A stretch of 64,000 bases of DNA from positions 44,391-108,390 of the forward strand of contig VWZX01002707.1 in assembly GCA_013399015.1 (NCBI GenBank), in the 5' to 3' direction. Of the stretch, positions 21,107 to 33,700 are shown piece by piece (within the stretch, counting starts at the first letter, position 1; each line of letters begins with the position of its first letter). This DNA is from Galbula dea. Lineage: Eukaryota > Chordata > Aves > Piciformes > Galbulidae. Position numbers and translations under genes: made by a program. The notes under the pieces are model-generated. The model worked only from the letters and a program-made list of their open reading frames with translations, searched no databases and was not told the origin of the DNA.

Positions 21107-21706
21107 TTAGTCTTCATTTGCAAGCGTCTCAGTGGATAGCCAGATTTTGGCACCACTTAAGAATTTGCTTAAAGGTGTTCCCAGAATGCTCCGTCTGCAT
21201 AGGTTCCCAACAGGAGAAAAGGGGAATGAGGAGGAGAGAAAGTCTGGGGCCCCAGAGGTGTCACTTGAACTGTTTGCTCTGAAGTACATCCTGCTTTGAT
21301 CCAGTTCTGAGCAGTTACCTTGCAAAGAAGAGTTGCTTTTGTACTGCCGCAGATTCCGGTTTAACATGTCTACTTCGTCTGTCAGCAAAGACACTTTATG
21401 GAAAGCAGTGATGAAGCCACCGTGATCGATCTGCGCCTCAGGAACCCAGCGGAAATAGCAGAGTTTCCACAGTTTGATATGTGTTCCAGAGATACGGGGA
21501 AGGATTACACCATGCAGATCAACAGGCTTCGCAAACCAGTCTCTGAAGTACTGTTCCATGCTGTTACTCTGACTCTCTGTCTGCTGTAAAAACTCTGGTT
21601 TCAGTTTTAGTATCAGAGAGTTTCTTCTTGGAAGGAACTCCTGCTCACTGATGATTCCGTTTTTTAATGCCGGGGGGACACCTCGCAAAGTGGAGCTGTA
21701 GTTTTT
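21107..21706 (-). CDS. MTMR10: MTMR10 last exon (C-terminal extension and stop)
   Basis: The acceptor is TTTTCTGCAG. The 199 codons start KNYSSTLRGVPPALKNG, contain EQYFRDWFAKPVDLHGVILP and KLCYFRWVPEAQI, and end LSGAKIWLSTETLANED with TAA at 21109-21107. This is the C-terminal domain shared by the MTMR10/11/12 pseudophosphatases. Confidence 0.97.
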   Translation of the reverse strand, partial: KNYSSTLRGVPPALKNGIISEQEFLPRRNSLILKLKPEFLQQTESQSNSMEQYFRDWFAKPVDLHGVILPRISGTHIKLWKLCYFRWVPEAQIDHGGFITAFHKVSLLTDEVDMLNRNLRQYKSNSSLQGNCSELDQSRMYFRANSSSDTSGAPDFLSSSFPFSPVGNLCRRSILGTPLSKFLSGAKIWLSTETLANED

Positions 21707-24700
21707 CTGCAGAAAATAAATACTGGTAACTATCCAGTTGTATGCTCATTTGAGTAACAGATTACCCTGAGCTGCTAGGATGCATCATCCAGAGAATGAT
21801 ATCACTATTTTAAACAGTTCTGAGCTCGTGAATCATTAATGCAGGGCCCACAGGACAGACAGTGTGGCCACCTGTGACCTTTAGAAAGAAATACATATGC
21901 TAGACTTCCTAAAACAACAAATGATTGAATTAATCAGTATTTACTGAAAAAAACTGACAACCCTGGGGAAAAGAGGTAGCACGTCATCAGTCTTCCATAG
22001 GCAAAGCAATGCAAACGTTGGCACTAAGCTCAGCTGTATCAGCAATGTCCTGGAACACAAGGCTCAACAATTTACACCTTTACTCCTACAGAACATAATT
22101 TCTGTAGGCTGGGAAGCTAAAAGAATTAATGCTCCTATTGCTAAACTGAGGGTGCAAAACACCATGTAACTGATTTTTTTAAACATTTAACACCCCACAG
22201 TTAAGCACAGAAACAGCCCATTCACAGACAGACATCACTACACTTACCTTTGAGCGTTTAAAAGTTTTCACTGCTCCATTCTGTACACATGGTGCACTCT
22301 TCCCAATATACAAAGGGTTGTGAAAGAGCAGGCGATCCCTGCTTGTAAACTGAAGAGACCAGTCCCAAACACAAGGGAATTTGAGGCCTTTCTCATCACC
22401 CAGCTGAATATTTTTGCTTATGGCAAATTCCTGCAAGAAATTAACATTCAGGCATATTAAAAATCAAAGAAAATAGGCTTATTCACAAATCTTAATTATA
22501 AACCAGTGCATAACTATTGGGCAAAGAAGGGGAGGGGTATAATTTGGAGGTGGCTGCAGATCAAAGCAACAGAGCAGCAAGACAGTCTGCTGCTGGAGAA
22601 AACAGCTGTACCCTGTTTTTCACTGGAGCAATGTAGAGGCAGGACCAATGCTTCATTAGTAAAAATTACTTGTCAGTGATATTAAATTGTTAGTTTGTTT
22701 ACTCTTAAACCCTCCAAACTGTTATTCTGAGTATACACCAATGGGTCCCTCAATGCTTTTCCACTTTTAAGGTAACTACCTACAACTTTAAAGGAAACAT
22801 ATTTAAAAGTAAAACTTAAGTTATTTTGTTATCAGCCATCAAATGGTTTCTACACACAGTTCTGATAAGCTCCAGTTCTCATTTAGTTTTCTAAACACAT
22901 TCAGTTGTGCATTACTATTTGAATTTTAGTAATTTTTTCAACTCTCTAAACAATTATGTCAAGAGATTTCAAAGTTTGCCTGAAGTGTAAAATTCTATTT
23001 GTTGCCTGTCATTCTGGTTTATCAGTTCCAGACACAAATCTCTTTCCTAGAGGAGTACAAATAATAATGTGTAATAACAATACTTTCCTAGAAAAAAATA
23101 AAAAAGAAACAATAGACTTTTTCCTGGAATAGTTAGTTCCTGTCTATCCAAAGATCACCTGAAAGGACATTCTGATCATATTCATCCAGGAAATTAAATG
23201 TTTTGCCCCAAACAGAGTGTGACATTTTGAAAAACTCCAAGGAATACCATTTAGTTGCGATGACTATTTCCAGAAGGGCATACTGAAGGCTCTTATTTGA
23301 GAAGCAGGTGGAACACTCCATACTCACAGTGCTTTCCTTCACTCGCTGATGAGGACAATTGAAAAGGAAAGTGCCAAACAAGGAGATCCGTGCACTGTCA
23401 TACAAGATGGTCAAGTACACTTCAGAAAACTCAAAGGCTGCTGGGTATTGCTCCAGCAGCTGCCAAACACAGTCAAGAAACATCAAGAACAAAGGAGACT
23501 GGGAAAAGAAACAAGAGAATTTTTAGATTTAACATAAGCTTTTCCCATGTCGTACCAATTTCTCTGCAGTTGGTGTGTCATTAGGTACTGAGCTATACCT
23601 CAGGCACATTACTCAGCAGGGTAAACTGTCTGGAGTACTGCATTTTTTACCATTTTATGTCACTGAAATACCCTGTATTCCTATTTATCCACTTTCACAA
23701 GCAGCTATGTCCGCTGGCTTTCTCAGTGTCACCTTTTCACAGTTTTCTCTTCCCTGCAAGAAGTCAGTCAGTTGTTCTCCTGGGCTCTCTTCATACTTGT
23801 GTAGCTGCAAAAATGTTTTCTTTCATCTTGAATGTCCCTCCTAATTCCCAAATCAGTGCTTGTATGAGGCCTTCCTTACTACTTGGCCTTTTATTTCCAC
23901 AATGTATATATACGTCCTCCTTGTTCGAAATGACTGGAGAGCTTATGATTCAGCCACAGTAACTTTATAGCTTCTTCCACAGTGGCCCATGAATAGCAAC
24001 AGTATAAACTATCATTCATGCAAAGCTCTAGAGATATTTTCCTCTTTCCAGTTTCAGTCTTCTGTATGATATTTCCTAGGGTCAAAATACCTGTTTTCTC
24101 TTTATCTCCCCTGGTCTTTTGGTGCATTTTCTTTGTGCATTTTCTTTGCCTAGTGCTCAGTGCCCTCAGCTTATCTCTTGGCTCCATTCTCTGGGGATAT
24201 TGGCTTTTTATTACTCTTGGGCATTGTCCCTGAAAAAGGCTGCTAACCTAGAGTCCTCTATTATTCCAACTGCAATTACAAGTCTGTCCTTTGCAATCAA
24301 GAGGCCAAATAAGATTAGCTGGAAATACTGACCATCAAGCACTGTGCTACCCTCTGTTAATCTATTTGGCAGCTGTGTATCAGTTCATAGCACTGCAGTG
24401 CTTCTGTATCAGCTCAGTATTTTTAAAAGTGCTGAATATTGATGTGACTTTGCATTCAAAAAAATGGGGCTGAAAACACACACCCTTGGTAAGACAAACA
24501 AACAGCCCCCTCCAAAACGACTCCTAACCCCCCCTTCTATTTCATGTGGGCTATGCTAGCATTTGTAACAATGGGACCTTTTCCTGTGTAACACTGAAGC
24601 AACATAAAAACCCAGAACCATCTGATCACACCCAGCGTTTCACTGATCCTCAAACAGGTACAGAGGATAAAGAAAATGTATCTCTAACCTGGACAAAGAC

Positions 24701-27700
24701 TGGTTTTCTCTGTGAGACTTCCAAGTATTAAAAAATATTTCTACTTTTAGACTTCCGTGAGAATAAATGATATTAACCAGATACTGCTATCACATACAAA
24801 TGCAATTAATTTTTACCTCTTTGTCAGATCTCTTTAAGTGGTTACACCTATCTAAAAACTGGTATCCTGCCATGACCCACTCCTTCTGTATTAAGCTTTG
24901 AAATCCAACAATTGTTCGAAAGTAGGGATCCAGCATGACTTGAATGAGAGAAGCAGCAAGACAGCTCAGGTCCCGTCCCTCTTCCTCTGTGGATAACACA
25001 CAGAATGTATGAAATGCTTAAGATGTAATATGCACATATGCCAAATTAGATCTCAGAGTAAAAAGGGGCAACTAGGTCTTATTTTTACTTTGATTTTCTT
25101 TTAAAACATGCTTTTTGTTGCTGTAATTGTTATCCTGTTTTTAGCTGAGACTCATACTATAGACAAGGTTCCTGCAGTATCCAGCACAACAATGAACAAA
25201 ATACCCACCCAAATGTCTGGCATTTAAACCAAAATGTGCTGAGAAGGAGGGTGTTCTTGTTGCTGGAAATTTTTAACATATTTTCCACCCTGAAGCAGTT
25301 TTTGGAAGGCCATTCTATAGGGAGAGTGGGTTATACTGGGTCTTGTAAAAACTACAGAAATACCAAAATTTCTGATCTTGATATGAGCAAGTTTTTTTAG
25401 TGTCTTTTTTTTCTGGACCATCTATTTGCACTTACCCAACAGCAGCTATTGTTAGTGAAATGCTTTTGTATACAGGACCTCTGACTAAAACCGACATGGC
25501 TTATGCAAGGAGTATTAGCCCAATTAACACAGTATGAAAGTTCACCCTGAAGTTTTGATTCTACCATATCATTATCAGAATGAAAACCACAAAGGCTCAG
25601 AATGAAATACTCCTTTGATCCTATGGACTATACTACAGTTCAGACTCCTAACAAAATTATTTTGCTTTCTCGTTCCTCAAATACCTAAACCAGAAGTAAT
25701 GGGGTTTATGCACAAAGATCACAGTTGACTTTATCCAAATGTGTTTATCTACATTATCATACTAATGCTAAAAATTACAGTATGCTATATGGTTGTATTA
25801 CCTTGTAGCACTACAGAAACGTGCTTACACTCCATCATATATACAAGCTCAGCAGAATGCTTCAGAAATGATCTAGACAGGAAAAGGAAGTGATACAACA
25901 GTTAATATAACAGGTGTGCACTCCAGAAAAAAAAATATTTGGGATGTCTGTATTTACCTAACCCATATTAAGGCAGAAAATCCTTCAGTTGACTGGCTAC
26001 TTATTTACACTGGTGAAAATTTTTAACATCTTATTAAGCATCGTTTTATTAATGGTACAAACCTAATATACTCTAACCAGTGAGTATTTTCCAGTGAGGA
26101 CAACCACTTCTCTTCAGTTTCTTCAAAAGGCTCTGCAAGAAGGAAAGTAGTTATATTGCAGAACAACTTCACATAACTACTCTGGTTAGCCAGATCTATG
26201 AGAATTTTCTGTATTTCAGGAAAACAACCACCATGAAAAAAGGACAGTCCAGCTTACCATTAACACACAGTTGTTTGAGTTTGATATGTGCAGCCTGGAT
26301 TTCCTGGATGCTGGGGAGACACTTGTCCAGATCAGATTTGTAAACGTCACTTCTCAGAGGATGGCTTCGAGTTATTGCATTACAGATCCTAAGGAAGAAA
26401 CAAGACTCAGCCACTTTATTACTGGAGAGGAGGGAACCAGTCTTTCAAGAAACATGCCATAGTCTTTATCTGCAAACAACTACAACCACATCAAACACAC
26501 ACCTTGCTTTTTACAAAAAAGCTTTCCAGTTTCTATTCAGGAGGCATACTGCTCCTGCCACAAAGCTGTTTGATTCCAGTATTCTTGTATCTGCTAGTTA
26601 AAACACAACAAAATGGAAATGCTGACTCACTAAAACAACACATTTGGGAAATGAAAATCTGAGGCTGACTTAGGGTTAAATAGCTTGATGCAATTTTTAA
26701 TTTTTCATAGTTTTATCTATGCTAAATAAACAGAACACATATAAAGTTTATAAAGCCAAGAAATCTGACAGGGTCTCAAGTAAGACTCAGAGCTGCAGTC
26801 TGACACGCACAATGTAAGTGTTCATACTGCTATAGAACATCACCCTACAAATTAACCCAAAAAACACCAAGGCTCTAAATGCCCCAATCTTTTATCAAGG
26901 GAAGTGAATGACAAGTATTTCACAGAATCACAGAATGTTAGGAGTTAGAAGGGACCTTGAAAGATCATCTAGTCCAACCCCCCTGCCACAGCAGGGTTCT
27001 GTAAGAATAGGTCACAACAAAGCTTCCCCAAGTGGGAATTGAACCTGGGTCCTTGTGGTGAGAGCACCAAATCCTAACCACTAGACCACCTCCTCTAGCC
27101 TGAGAATGACTTCTGCCAGCTCCCTCAACACCCATGGGTGCATCCCATCAGGACCCATGGATTTATGGATGTCCAAATGGCTTAACTGCTCCCTAACCCA
27201 GTCCTCACCAACTAAGGAAAACTCCTCCATTATCCTAACGAGAAGGTATTAATAACTCCACCTTCTTTGTATCATCTGTCACCAAGACACCCACCTCATT
27301 CAGCAGTGGGCCTACACTGCCTCTGGTGTTAGTTTTTCCTGCAATGTATTTGAAGTAGCCTTTCTCATTGTCCTTGGCCTCCCTTGCAAGGTTTAATTCC
27401 AGAGAGGCCTTAGCTTTCCTAGTTGCCTCCCTGCATCCTCTGACAACAGTCTTGCACTCTTCCCATGTGGCCAGCCCCTCCCTCCTTCCATGATCTGTAG
27501 ACTCTGTTCTTCCACTGCAGTTTGCCCAGCAGTTCCCTACTTAACCATGCAGGTCTCCTGGCTCCCCTACTCAATTTTCTACATGTCAGGATGCTCTGAT
27601 CTTCAGGTTGCAAGAAGTGGTCCTTGAATGTTAACCAACTTCTCTTGGGCCCCTTGTCCCATGAGATTTCCCCTACCAATTTCTTGACAAGATCAAAGTT

Positions 27701-30700
27701 GGCCCTACTGAAGTGCAGGGTTGTGATCCAGCCAGGTATTCTGTTCCTACCACGCAAGATCCTGAACCCTAATATCTCATAATTGCTGCAGCCAAGGTTG
27801 CCCTCAACCTCTACCTTTTCAACTAGCCCTTCCTTGTTAGTGAGTATCAGGTCCAGCAGCGCTCCCCTCCTAGTGGGCTCATCCACCACTTGCATCAAGG
27901 AGTTATCATCAATGCCCTGGAGGAACCTCCTGGACTGTGAATGGCTGGCTGAGTAGGCCTTCCAGCAAATACCTGGGTAGTTAAAATCCCCCAATAAGAA
28001 CCAGGGCCTGTGATTGCAAGGCCACTGTCAGCTGCCTGGAGAAAGCCTCATCAGCTTCCTCATCCTGATCAGGTGGCCTGTAATAAACACTCACAGCTGT
28101 ATCCCCCATGCCAGCCTGCCCCTTAATTCACACCCATAAACTCTCAACTCGCCCCTCATTCACTCCTGGACAGAAATCAATACATTCCAGTTGCTCTCTC
28201 ACGTAAAGAGCATCTCCATTACCTTGCCTTGTTGACCTGTCTTTCCTAAAAAGGACACAGCCATCCATGACCAAATTCCAGTCATGAGAGCTGTCCCACC
28301 ATGTCTCTGTGATTGCCACCAGATCATAACCCCTTGACCGCACATGGATTTGTAATTCCTCCTGTTTATTCTGCATGCTGTGCGCACCCCTTAAAACTGG
28401 AAAAATTATTCAGTATTCAAAAGTAAGTGAACCCTGAATAGAAATTGTGCCAAAACTATATTCACAGAAATTCTCAAAAGCTACTGCACCACAACATTAT
28501 GAAGCAAGCGTCCTCACAACTACCAATTGCTGCTGCATGTTACACAGTCATCACTTGTGATATCCTACATATCTGATTAAAGAATACCATAACTAATCAT
28601 CTACCTTTGATCAATTCTTCTTTGTTGTAGTACATCTTTAATGTTAGCCATTCGTACAAGGGCACTCCCATTAGGGTGATTCCAGGACCATAACTAACAT
28701 GGGGGAAAAAATACAAAAGAAATCACAAAATAATGCAGCTTAAGTGTTATTCCATGTAATTCTCTTAATGCTACACAAACAACTACATTAACTATCATAG
28801 GTCAGGAACAGTAACAGAATAAAGACTACACTTACTGGCATTCGTCTCCCAATGAAAGAGTAGGAGTATAGCTTAAGATCTTGATCTGCTAAAGAAGATG
28901 GAACCACAAAATATTCTGGAAGGCTTTGGGGGAAAAATGATACAAAAGGTTACTTTTTGCATCGCTGCCTTACCAACTCTGTTTAACTATAATGCACCAG
29001 CCTCTAAAATAGCAGCACTAACTGGTTATCCTGTGTGTCTGCCTGATCTTACATACCATTACTTTTACATTACATGCCTATCTCGTATTGGACTTTTTAG
29101 CCACCAACGCGTGTGCAACAAACGTGGGTAGAGCCCTTCCCAAATCTTCGTTTGTGAAGCCTAGCCACGATGATGATGACATACCATTACTACAGCTCAG
29201 ATGTATTTGTTCATGTTTCAGACAGAAGTACAAAAGCATGAAAGCCACAGATACCAAAGTGTGACACTGCCTTTAATGACAACACCTGCAGGATCTTATG
29301 ACCGAGGAACTCTCCGAAGAGTGGCACATTGAGGAGGTGAAGTGCATAGTTAGGCAGGACAGGAGCTTCAGCAGAGGAGGTGGGAAAAGAGAGAGTCATT
29401 GCCTTGTTTTCTTTTACTTGCATTATAAGAGAAACTTACCAAGTAGATATCATGTAACCTTCATTGACTGAACAAACTCTCCACTCTGATGCACCTGTCC
29501 TTTTGATTTCTCTGTCCCAATCAGAGTAAGTTTCAAACAAAGGTGTCTGCTGACCACTGGCACTGCCGATGCTGCCACCACCACCTCCTGGGTCTATTCC
29601 ATTCACCTTCTTTGCTAGGGAAAGAAAATTCATCAATGCACATTAAAACAAACAAACAAATAAAAAAACAAAACTCAAGGAAAAAAATCAAACTGTTCCC
29701 CTTCCTAGTTACAAGAAAGAGTCAGTAGCATTAGGACTAATGTTACCAATTTTAGTTTTTCAAAAGATCAGTGATTTAACAACAGTTTGGTGATACATGA
29801 AGATGTAAATGTATTTTTTCCTGCAATTTCAACAAGGAAGCAACATAAAATTGGTATGTTGTGCTGTTTGATAGAAAGCAGGACATACTAACACTCAGGA
29901 ATTAATGTTATTTTCAGTCACAGGATTCATCTCTTCAACATGCCAAAGGTAGCGATATTTTAAAAACATAAACTCTTCATAGGCTAATCTTTAATTGGGT
30001 ATTTTATGGAGAAAGTAAAATGAAAATTGTATCACTTCAACAGCTTTAAATGACTGCTGCATTAACTGCAAGTAAACTGAAGTTCAGACTAAAATAGACA
30101 TAGTTTTTTATATATATATATAAAATTATAACCACACAAAAAGATTGCAGTTTTGTGGCTAGGGATCAAGAAGATTATATAGTCTATTACTAACACAGAA
30201 GAATCTCCTTTGCTGTATGTTTTTTAGGTGCCTAGAAAGCAGTCAGCTGTGTCAAAGGAGACAACATTTTGTCTCGACACTTGGAAGTAAATTTTTAAAT
30301 GAGATTGAAATAATCTGAGACTCAATCCCATCACCTCCCCCACGAAAGCTCCTAGCTTTAGCAAGAGTCTGTAAATATGTAAGTGCCTGTCCAAATAAAG
30401 CAGAATACAGCATTATGGCTCTGCTGTCATCTCAGTGATTGTGTAGATTATACTTCATCTATCAACTTCATTCTTCCACTAGTGCTCGGACAACTTAAAG
30501 AAAACCAGACTAAAATCAGGATGAAGTAGCTGTTCAAAGTCAGTACACAGAGAAATACCAAACAATGTTGTAAATATACTGTTCAATGGCAGGATATACA
30601 ATTATCAAATACAGCCTGAAGAAAAAAAAAAAGATGTACATATACACCAGAGCAATGCTGGCTCCTTATGTTCCTTAAGAAGCACAACGACAGTATTTCT

Positions 30701-33700
30701 ACTTCTATTTTACTGTGCAAGCAGGAATAGGGAGTCATAAAACACAGTGGTGGGATAGTAAGAGCAAAGCCAGTGACCTAAGACAAACATCAAGGTTCAC
30801 AACAACAAAAAAACCCAGTCCAACCGAAAGTATTTCCAACTCTCTTCTCCAGCAACTGCAGCATAGCAGAACAACTATCTTTTGCCATTCTGGGCTGCTG
30901 CTCCAGAGGAACAACACGTTTTACCCACCTGATGTAATTCTTCCACTAGGTAGTTTTCCATACAGTATTTTAAGGACAGAGTAAAGGCAACTTTGTGACA
31001 GACTAACATTTTGTTCAAACTCCCCTTTAACATTTTATGGTAATTTTATCTGGAAATTGGCTTCCTCCCTAGTACTTTATAAAGCTAAAGTACATAGACC
31101 TTAATAGCTGCCCAAGTTTTATCAGGTGAAAAATTCTATGTTTAATTCTGTATGCAACACAGTCATATGCACACTTAATTCTTGTGCATGCACAAGGCAG
31201 TCATGTAGGCACCTGCACTAAAAACATGTGTTTTTGTGCAATGTGAAGGCCTGAGCTCCTAATTCCACAGCATTCCAATTCTGTAACAGGTAGATCAGTG
31301 GTTTCTAATACCAGCTGCTGAGTAAATATTTCAGTACCACAGAAGTACATCAGTGGCACTTTCTCTGTTTGGAGGCTTGTTCTGCTAGAACTGATGGGTT
31401 TCAGCTGTGTATTGGCTGGGGAACACTAAGCAGTGACCGCACAGCATTACACTAGAAATCAAATTTCAAAGGCATCTTTTTCAGGCTTACCTAACTGACA
31501 AGGTTCAGTTGGAGATTGGCCTTGAGTAGAGAGGGTGTGCTCCAACTCAGCAGGGGTGGTGGAGGTTTTGAGTGGTAAGAACTGCCTAGTAAGCCTCTAG
31601 GAAAGAAGGTATGGAGTCCCAAGTTGCACAAATCCTCCTGCAATACCACCAGAAGAGAAACTTATTCCCAAAAGAAGGGCAGGTGAACAAGCCTGCCTGA
31701 TGGGAGATTAGCTAGGTACCTAGAGTACCAATATAGACATACAATAGGAGGATTGAAGTGTGAATTGAGAAATATAAGTATTCATGCTGATGTAAGTGCT
31801 GATACAGGTAGTTTGTTTCAGACAGGAAAGACTTTTTTTTTTTATTTTGGTCATTAATGTCTATTGCAATGAACAACTCACAACCAAAAGTAAGAGGTTG
31901 GGTGCAGGACAAGCCAATTTTATTACCCCTGGAGAAGGCCTCAAATGCTTTTTGCCACAGCTTCTAGACAGAAGTCTTACTAAAATTATGTATTATGAAA
32001 TAGGAAAACCAAACCAAAATACTTTCACTCTTACCTGGATTATGATACATTTCCCCAACATACTCAAAAGCAAAGAGAAGCTGGAGATCCGTTGGCTGAG
32101 AATAATGAGCTATTGCAAGGCACACCTAGGAAAGAAACATTTATCTATTTATTACTGTTACTTACAGACATAACATTTAATGCCCTTAATTACAACAGCA
32201 TAAAATATGCAGAGCAAAAGTTAAAAATCCATCTTCTGACAGTTTATTTCCATATTTTGAGAGGAGTGAATTATACAGTTAAACATACCCATTATTTGCC
32301 AGGAGATCACTACTGGAATTATAGTAGGTGAGTTCATGACCATCTATCAAGCTTGATTAACTGATAAGGGTGGACTAAGTTTTCTGCAAGAAAGGTGAAA
32401 CTGCAACTGGCATCCCTAAACATGACTCTCTGTATCAACAGAGACAAGCAGGGACTTGGAGCTACTATGCTGTGCCTGCCCACCTGCACACAGGAGAAGA
32501 ACAGAACAGAAGATGACAACACACAGGTGGTGAGCACAGTACAGCACAATCTCATTTGTTATTGATCTTTTGATAAATGGTTTTTTAAAAAGAATTAGTA
32601 GTTATCAACATAGCATAAAAACGGCCTAAAAAAGGCCCAACCTAACACTCTGTTCCTGACCTTGATGCTTATGGAAGAGGGTAAAAACAAAAAGTACATT
32701 ATGAGATTTTACCACGATATTTTTTAACTGTTCATAGTTCAGGCACGTCCTGAACTAAGAGCTGGTGTCAGTACTCAACAGCATTTGACAGATATTTCTT
32801 CTATAGCTGTCAGTTGGGCCAAAAGGTTTCTGGAAGTGTGACTTCCCTTTACAAAGCCCTGCTGGTTCATCCCTAAGGTATTATATTTAACCAAAAGTTT
32901 TTATCTATTTAATTTACTATCTTTTCCACTAACTCACCCCATGTCAGCATCAGGCTTACCACTCTGTGCTACCCAAAAGTCAACCTTCAAAAATCTCTGC
33001 TCTTGGAACGGAAGGTGAGGTTGCTCTTTGAAGTTTCCCGGGATCTATGTCACTCCTGCATCTCATTAAGTTGTATTGCAAAATTATGAGGGGCATTGAT
33101 GAATATAAATGAAAAGCAAATTGTTTGGTAATAAAGAACAGCTTTTCCCCCAAGTTACTTGGAAATAAGTAACTCACAGTGGGAGATGTTTTCTTCATGT
33201 TAAGTCACCTGTAGTTTGTTTGCAGCTGAATGGCAGGCCACACATCCCCAATTTCAATTGGAAATTAGTTTTTAGAGTAGATCCTTCTGCCAAGTATGGG
33301 GGATTTACGCTTAATTAAACACACCAGTAATCACCCCATTCCCAGTCCCCTGGGAACTGAAACAGCCCAACTTTCTGAGGGTAGCAAGATGCCAGCTTCA
33401 TTAAATTTTGGCCTGGCCCTTACAGGTTCTATTCCAGATGACTGGATTTCATTTCCAAAAGAAACCCACCCACAACTTCAAGATGCCTGCAGGTTTAGAG
33501 CAAGCCCCAACACAGTCTCTGACAATCTGATGCATCAATCAGGTTTAACCAGGCTGAGTCACAAGCCCTGTCCTGGGAGGGGAAATTGAGCAGAGAATTT
33601 AAGAGAGGGATGCATCCTCAGAACAGCAGAGATTTACTTGGGGCACAAGGAAGAGCCTTGCCTAAGTCTTCACATTCTTTGCAACAGTCTAAGGACCACA

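Larger units (their letters stand above)
21707..26062 (-). other. MTMR10 introns 11-15
   Basis: Introns 21707-22247, 22431-23327, 23499-24816, 24987-25801 and 25873-26062 separate the last six exons. All are AT-rich, and I recognise no mobile element or RNA gene. Plus-strand open frames at 23.6-24.5 kb are chance. Confidence 0.6.
26389..28604 (-). other. MTMR10 intron 9 with retroelement complex
   Basis: This 2.2-kb intron consists mainly of the tRNA-Glu/CR1-tail sequence at 26921-27100 and the CR1 fragment at 27101-28395. The first 530 bp (26389-26920) and the last 200 bp are unique DNA. Confidence 0.8.

Noticed and set aside
23575..24473. Overlapping plus-strand frames of 60-101 codons
   Set aside because: They lie in an MTMR10 intron on the opposite strand, overlap each other in several frames and show no domain or splice logic.
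27026..27093. A functional tRNA-Glu gene on the minus strand
   Set aside because: A and B boxes and the CTC anticodon loop are recognisable, but the acceptor-stem ends do not pair and the sequence runs straight into a CR1 tail, so it is a retroposed SINE-like copy.
33296..33589. A 97-codon plus-strand frame
   Set aside because: No recognisable protein features, and it lies within an MTMR10 intron on the opposite strand; probably chance.
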